Below, piece by piece: positions 7,131 through 11,347 of a stretch of 11,347 nt of DNA (its first letter is position 1; each line of letters starts with the position of its first letter). Below the pieces are notes generated by a model. The model was not told where the DNA came from. It worked only from the letters and a program-made list of their open reading frames with translations, and ran no database searches. This stretch comes from Bacteroidales bacterium (GTDB lineage Bacteria; Bacteroidota; Bacteroidia; Bacteroidales; UBA932): positions 1 through 11,347 of the forward strand of contig SFNZ01000058.1 of NCBI GenBank assembly GCA_004552615.1. Direction: 5' to 3'. The position numbers and the translations under genes were made by a program.

Positions 7131-7973
7131 TCATCGTCTTCCTGCAACAATTCCTATTATATATTCCTCCGGGACAAGTCCGAAATACCTGCTGTCACGC
7201 GAATCCAGCACATTGTCCCCTCCGAAAAAATACCAGTCCGAAGCAAACTTGTATTCCTTGAGAGGCCCGCAGCCCAGCGTGACAGTCCCGTCCTTCCATG
7301 CCGGCATCATTCCTGTCTCATACTGTATCTGCTTCCTGTAAGTCTTCCAGTTGAGCGAATCCAGCTTCACCACATCTCCGCTGGCCGGAACATGAAGCGG
7401 GCCGAAATCCCGTATCGTCCACTTCATAGCCTTGTTCAGCTGGAATGCCTTCACCACCACGCCACGCTCCTCGAGCAGGGAATCAGGAGTCCCGGAAAGG
7501 ACTTTCTGATAACAAGTATTCCCGACATTCCCGCCTGTCTGCGGATGCACGTAATACCCATCCTTTATGACGACGTCATCACCGGGGCATCCGTAACAAC
7601 GCTTCATATATACATAATTGATTCTGAAATTGATGGTATCCTCCGTCTCCGCGAACGGATAGTTCAATATCATCACATCTCCCGGCCTGGCCTTCCTGAA
7701 CCCGGGCATGCGGAACGAAGATACGCTGCTTTTGGAAAAATCAAAGTCGGTATAAATCCTTGCCCCGAGCAGAAGTTTGTTTACATACACGCCTTCACCG
7801 GTGTGGAACCCTGGCTCCATGGAGACTCCCTTCACCACAAACCTGTCACATACGAAAGCCCTGCGGACATAATGCAGCAGATACAATGAAGCCAGGCCGA
7901 CGATGCCCCAGCAAAGCCACAATACCGCCTTCTCCATCACCCTTGACGAAATATGAAATTTTCCACAGTTCAT
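7131..7973 (-). CDS. S26 family signal peptidase (signal peptidase I-like, 280 aa)
   Basis: Membrane-bound serine protease that should cut signal peptides or other exported precursors on the outer face of the inner membrane. One N-terminal transmembrane helix lies at about residues 15-36. The catalytic serine motif is VVKGVSMEPGF with Ser51. The general-base lysine is Lys124 in YMKRCYGCPGDDVVI. The conserved C-terminal box is GGDNVLDSRDSRYFGLVPEE (about 251-270). The Ser-Lys dyad is intact, so an active enzyme is expected. The ATG at 7973 shares one base with the stop of the upstream gene (TAATG), which supports this start over Met13. Two cysteines flank the lysine box (Cys126, Cys129). The pairing with a Wzy-type membrane gene suggests a dedicated enzyme and not the housekeeping LepB, but the sequence alone does not prove this. 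Confidence 0.92.
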   Translation of the reverse strand: MNCGKFHISSRVMEKAVLWLCWGIVGLASLYLLHYVRRAFVCDRFVVKGVSMEPGFHTGEGVYVNKLLLGARIYTDFDFSKSSVSSFRMPGFRKARPGDVMILNYPFAETEDTINFRINYVYMKRCYGCPGDDVVIKDGYYVHPQTGGNVGNTCYQKVLSGTPDSLLEERGVVVKAFQLNKAMKWTIRDFGPLHVPASGDVVKLDSLNWKTYRKQIQYETGMMPAWKDGTVTLGCGPLKEYKFASDWYFFGGDNVLDSRDSRYFGLVPEEYIIGIVAGRR

Positions 7974-9577
7974 TACTTTTCAAACATAAGTATTAATAAC
8001 GAGTCCTGCAACTCCATCGCCTCCTTCCGGAGACTCTTCATCGTGAGAACCTTCGGATTGACCTCCATCCGCGATATCTCACGGCCGACCCGGACAGCTC
8101 CCTCATTGTCCCCTGCCCTGACCCTGCACCTCATCAGCAGATACAGAGGATATATGCGCGACGGTACCATGTAATGTGACTGCAGATACTCTCCACACGC
8201 CTCCTCCACACGGCCCTCGGCCTCCAGATTGCGGCCGATGATGTTATGGAACATGGGATCACACGACATTGCAGCGCCCTCTCTCAGGACCTCCGTGCTC
8301 ACCGCATACATCCCGGACTTGTGAAGGGCATGGCCGTAATCATACAGATAGCGGTAGTCATCACGCAGCACATCGTACAGGAGCGCCAGGCTGTCGGCAA
8401 CTCCTTCGTCAATACCGAAGGCGGCGAACTGGCGTTCTGTCTGCCAACGTTTCTCCGCATCCTTCCGCTCTCTCATACGCGGGGCCGTCCATATCAGAGC
8501 GATTGACGCAAGGGCCACGGCTGGTACAATCAGCAACGTCCTCCGCCCGATGCCTCCGTCCGCACAGGCCGCTCCGAGCATGACTGCCAGAACATATCGC
8601 GGTATTTCCTCCGACAACGGATATGACGCCACGGCGAACACTGCCCATGCCGTCAGGCCGTACGCCATCGAAGAACCTCTCCCGTGAAGGGAGGCAATAC
8701 CCGCCAGCATCACCAATACGGACAGCACGAGACCAGGGACGCCGCACTCCAGCCCGAAGCGGAAATACTCGTTGAACGGATATTCCGGGCATCCGGCAGC
8801 CTTCCGTTCCGACGACGGGCGATCCGCCTCCCTGAAATACTCCGCCTGACGGGCTCCGTATGCACCCATAGCATTGCCGGGTCCATATCCGTACAACGGC
8901 CTGTCCGCTATCGCCAATGCCTCCATCTTCCATATATGGAGCCTGCCTTCGGCCGATTCGCGCTTCATGTTGAAAATCAGGACGGACAGGACAAGCAGCG
9001 ACAACACGGCTGCAGGTACTACCCATTTCCGTCCCGACACGAACCCGCGGACTTCCTTCCTCCCCGACAGCCAGAGCAAACCCGCTGCGAGGAATGAGCA
9101 CCATGCGGTCCTGCTCATGCTCGCAGGGAGCAATATGAGTCCTGACGCGGCTGACACCCCGGTCAGGATACATAAAATCCGGCCGGCAATGCCCTTGTCT
9201 CCGGAATGACGTATGGCCGAGACTCCTGTAATGCTAACCAGCACTGCCAGAAGGCCTCCGTAGGGCCCCGGATTGGAAAATGTGCCCGTCATCGGATATA
9301 TGATATGTCCCGAAGCACGCAGCCCGCACAACTGAAGCATCCCCAGCACCGACTCGTACAGGAGCAGGACTGCGACCGCCCCTTCCGCCATTGCCTCAGC
9401 CTTCCCTCCGAACGCCGTGAACACCGCCCATGAGACAATCCCAGCCGCCACACATGGCATCACACGCAGCAGAACCAGTCCAGCATCAGTACCGCCGTTC
9501 ACCCCGTACGACACACACTCCCAGACACAGAGCAGCAGAAGGGAGGAGGCGCATATTTCAATACCAGACAATTTCAC
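7973..9577 (-). CDS. O-antigen ligase/polymerase-like (Wzy_C) membrane protein with C-terminal TPR-like tail, 534 aa
   Basis: Polytopic inner-membrane protein. About ten or more hydrophobic segments fill residues 8-360, and a soluble, helix-rich tail covers about 370-534. Wzy/WaaL-type features are GTFSNPGPYGGLLA (98-111), ASMSRTAW (152-159), and GRLHIWKMEALAIADRPLYGYGPG (211-234, an arginine-containing loop start), then YPFNEYFRFGLECGVPGL (266-283), comparable to the HNxYLQ..xExG region of the family. Such proteins move or join lipid-linked glycans, or glycosylate proteins in the PglL branch. The tail has tandem TPR-like helical pairs, for example around YLYDYGHALHKSGMYAVSTE and IIGRNLEAEGRVEEACGEYL. 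The only reasonable standard start is GTG at 9577, which overlaps the upstream gene by 20 nt. An AAGGTG sequence could instead serve a TTG two codons on (9571). The acceptor and donor are unknown. Confidence 0.82.
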   Translation of the reverse strand: MKLSGIEICASSLLLLCVWECVSYGVNGGTDAGLVLLRVMPCVAAGIVSWAVFTAFGGKAEAMAEGAVAVLLLYESVLGMLQLCGLRASGHIIYPMTGTFSNPGPYGGLLAVLVSITGVSAIRHSGDKGIAGRILCILTGVSAASGLILLPASMSRTAWCSFLAAGLLWLSGRKEVRGFVSGRKWVVPAAVLSLLVLSVLIFNMKRESAEGRLHIWKMEALAIADRPLYGYGPGNAMGAYGARQAEYFREADRPSSERKAAGCPEYPFNEYFRFGLECGVPGLVLSVLVMLAGIASLHGRGSSMAYGLTAWAVFAVASYPLSEEIPRYVLAVMLGAACADGGIGRRTLLIVPAVALASIALIWTAPRMRERKDAEKRWQTERQFAAFGIDEGVADSLALLYDVLRDDYRYLYDYGHALHKSGMYAVSTEVLREGAAMSCDPMFHNIIGRNLEAEGRVEEACGEYLQSHYMVPSRIYPLYLLMRCRVRAGDNEGAVRVGREISRMEVNPKVLTMKSLRKEAMELQDSLLILMFEK

Positions 9578-11347
9578 CTTGATTATAGATAAATGGCCGG
9601 CTTTCAGTGCCGGTAGTCAAACACTTCAGCAACAGCAGGCAATCAACCGGGACATCATCTGCCGAGAAGCACAGAGTCTTGTCGGCAACGGCACGCTTCA
9701 ATTCCATCCAGGTATGTCCATTCCACCAATACAACACATATTCATATCCTGGATAAAGATTATTTCCGTCGCTTCGTCTGAAATAATCTACTGCGCCAAG
9801 TATCACTTCTTTGCCGAAATCAAATCCTACCCAAATATCATCTTCACCTCTGGCGCTGAAGAAAGTAAGTGGATCATTATCATTGATTGCAGTAGCAAGA
9901 TTCACCTTGTTTTCAGGATGCACTTCCCTCCCGCAACATACGAGAGAAGTTTCGAGTCTCGCGCCGTGAATATCGTAAAATATCAATTCTGCAATATCGC
10001 ACCGCCCATCATCCGAAGACCTGAACTTTATGAAACGGCATGAAGTCGTCCCGTCAAGTTCCTGATAACCGGCAAGAGTAAGTGAATCATACGGAAATTC
10101 TGCAATTACCGCAGAATTCTCAAAAGAAGCACTTCCGGCAAATTCGAGAACACCGCCCCTTATTTTAGAAGAATTCCTGTATACAAATTCATACACAGGA
10201 TACTTTCTGAACAGATTGACTGAAGTATGATTCTCCGATGAAATCCTTATCGGAATCATTTGGCCGGAATAGTCCAGATAGAATGGATTTCCAGCAGCTT
10301 CGCATCGGTCCGGGCCCAGACACTGTACAGGCAGATACAAGACCCCTCGGCCTATATTGACAAAGCGAGCCTTATGTCCTGATTTCATTTCGCCGGGGCA
10401 CACAGGGACCCACTCCTGATTATTGAATGTCGCAAGATACAAGTTGTCATATCTCTTCCCGGGCCATAACGGAATGTCAACATCACTGGTAATGACATAT
10501 TCTCGCGTGACATCCTTGAAAAAAATCCCGCCGAGACCAGAAGGAACCGGCAGTCCGTCAGACAATCGCCTGCGAATCTCCGGATTCACCGCATAGGTCA
10601 TCCTATACACCTTTGACAACGGCCTGTTCTGCAATACATCAGGCTCTATTCCGAATGGGGAAAACGGCTCATTTCTTCCTTTGTTCCCGCAAACGCTCAG
10701 CCAAGTATGTCCATATTTTCTGTTAGCCCATTGAGGAGTATAATCAAGAGCGACAGGTATTCCCTTGCTACGCTGAACCTGAACTGCTGCGGCACAAGCC
10801 TCCGCACAAGTCCCGTACGGCAGATTCAGGAGGATATCCGGGCGGAATATCGGATACAATTCCAACTGCTTCGTATATTTCAGATATCCTCCTTGCATTG
10901 CAGCATTGACCTCAAAGGCGGCTGCCGATGCATTCATGTTGTACTCTCTGCACTCACGTTCCATCCTGTCTATCTCACCTCTCGCATATCCTATACTACG
11001 GGAGCGCCAGTCATCCATTGGCTGAAGGTCCTGACATTTATATGGAAGCAAATACTCGCAATATCCAGAGAAATCAAGGTGCCTGCCCCACCTGCCGTAT
11101 TTCCACTCAAGATAGGAACGGTCAATCTCATCAATAAGATATTCTGCTTTGATGGTACGGATATCACATACTGTTCCAATTTCTTGCTCATGAATTCGAT
11201 ATAATGAATGCATCACCGATTTGAAGCAGTCGCGTTCCATGCCCAGGCTGATCAGATTCTCAAGATCATGATAATATGCATCAGTCCCGGAATACGACTT
11301 GTGCCATGGCATGTTTGCAATAAGATATTCCGCCGCAGCAAGTTTCT
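9558..11347 (-). CDS. Transglutaminase-like protein with C-terminal discoidin-like domain (5' end outside the window)
   Basis: The frame is open to the right edge, so the N-terminus is missing; about 595 codons are visible. The Met at 11312 lies within conserved-looking sequence (LAAAEYLIANMPWHKSYSG) and is not the start. Numbering from that Met, the transglutaminase/cysteine-protease-like core has PYGTCAEAC (Cys169), SKGIPVALDYTPQWANRKYG, then His202 in GHTW. A third acidic residue is not obvious. A beta-rich middle region includes FKDVTREYVITSDVDIPLW (about 265-283). The C-terminus (about 400-584) resembles the discoidin/F5-8 type C fold, with IWVGFDFGKEVILGAVDYF and YPGYEYVLYWWNGHTWMEL. 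I recognise this architecture from Bacteroidetes proteins of unknown function, probably exported. It may act on peptides or glycans at the cell surface, which is inference. Its base composition is lower in GC than the other genes. The TGA overlaps the next gene by 20 nt. Confidence 0.82.
   Translation of the reverse strand, partial: KLAAAEYLIANMPWHKSYSGTDAYYHDLENLISLGMERDCFKSVMHSLYRIHEQEIGTVCDIRTIKAEYLIDEIDRSYLEWKYGRWGRHLDFSGYCEYLLPYKCQDLQPMDDWRSRSIGYARGEIDRMERECREYNMNASAAAFEVNAAMQGGYLKYTKQLELYPIFRPDILLNLPYGTCAEACAAAVQVQRSKGIPVALDYTPQWANRKYGHTWLSVCGNKGRNEPFSPFGIEPDVLQNRPLSKVYRMTYAVNPEIRRRLSDGLPVPSGLGGIFFKDVTREYVITSDVDIPLWPGKRYDNLYLATFNNQEWVPVCPGEMKSGHKARFVNIGRGVLYLPVQCLGPDRCEAAGNPFYLDYSGQMIPIRISSENHTSVNLFRKYPVYEFVYRNSSKIRGGVLEFAGSASFENSAVIAEFPYDSLTLAGYQELDGTTSCRFIKFRSSDDGRCDIAELIFYDIHGARLETSLVCCGREVHPENKVNLATAINDNDPLTFFSARGEDDIWVGFDFGKEVILGAVDYFRRSDGNNLYPGYEYVLYWWNGHTWMELKRAVADKTLCFSADDVPVDCLLLLKCLTTGTESRPFIYNQGEIVWY

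Noticed and set aside
7131..11347. Interpretation as an O-antigen or capsule biosynthesis locus
   Set aside because: Only the Wzy_C-like protein points that way. No glycosyltransferase, flippase, sugar-nucleotide gene or chain-length regulator is in the window.

Overview
The window comes from a bacterium of the phylum Bacteroidetes, most likely order Bacteroidales. The protein families are the Bacteroidales versions: a TolC-like outer membrane protein followed by a lipoprotein adaptor and two RND permeases, and a transglutaminase-like plus discoidin-like protein. A promoter of the Bacteroidetes type (TTG, 20 bp, TAACTTTG) is also present, and classical Shine-Dalgarno sites are mostly missing. 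The efflux genes are moderately GC-rich, close to 58% in one 60-base stretch I counted. I cannot name a genus. Every gene I can support lies on the minus strand, so transcription runs from high to low coordinates.

Upstream block, 11347 to 7131: three overlapping genes. The first, cut by the right edge, encodes a protein with a transglutaminase-like Cys/His core and a C-terminal discoidin-like (F5/8 type C) domain. Its stop overlaps the GTG start of a multi-pass membrane protein of the O-antigen ligase/polymerase (Wzy_C) type that carries a TPR-like tail. That gene ends in a TAATG junction with an S26 signal peptidase that keeps its Ser-Lys dyad. The overlaps suggest one transcript and perhaps one envelope pathway, whose substrate is not visible.

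Downstream block, 7130 to 1: a 59-bp gap holds the promoter of a complete tripartite efflux operon. The order is TolC-like outer membrane factor, lipoprotein membrane-fusion adaptor, RND permease 1, RND permease 2 (cut by the left edge). The permeases overlap by ATGA. Together they should form an envelope-spanning, proton-driven exporter, possibly with a mixed permease trimer as known for MdtBC and MuxBC.

The most unusual non-coding part is the 246-bp gap between the outer membrane factor and the adaptor (5344-5589). It holds a three-hairpin, GC-rich element that looks like a dispersed intergenic repeat or an intra-operon RNA control element, plus an AT-rich inverted repeat just before the adaptor start. 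I found no tRNA, rRNA, CRISPR array, transposase or regulator gene.
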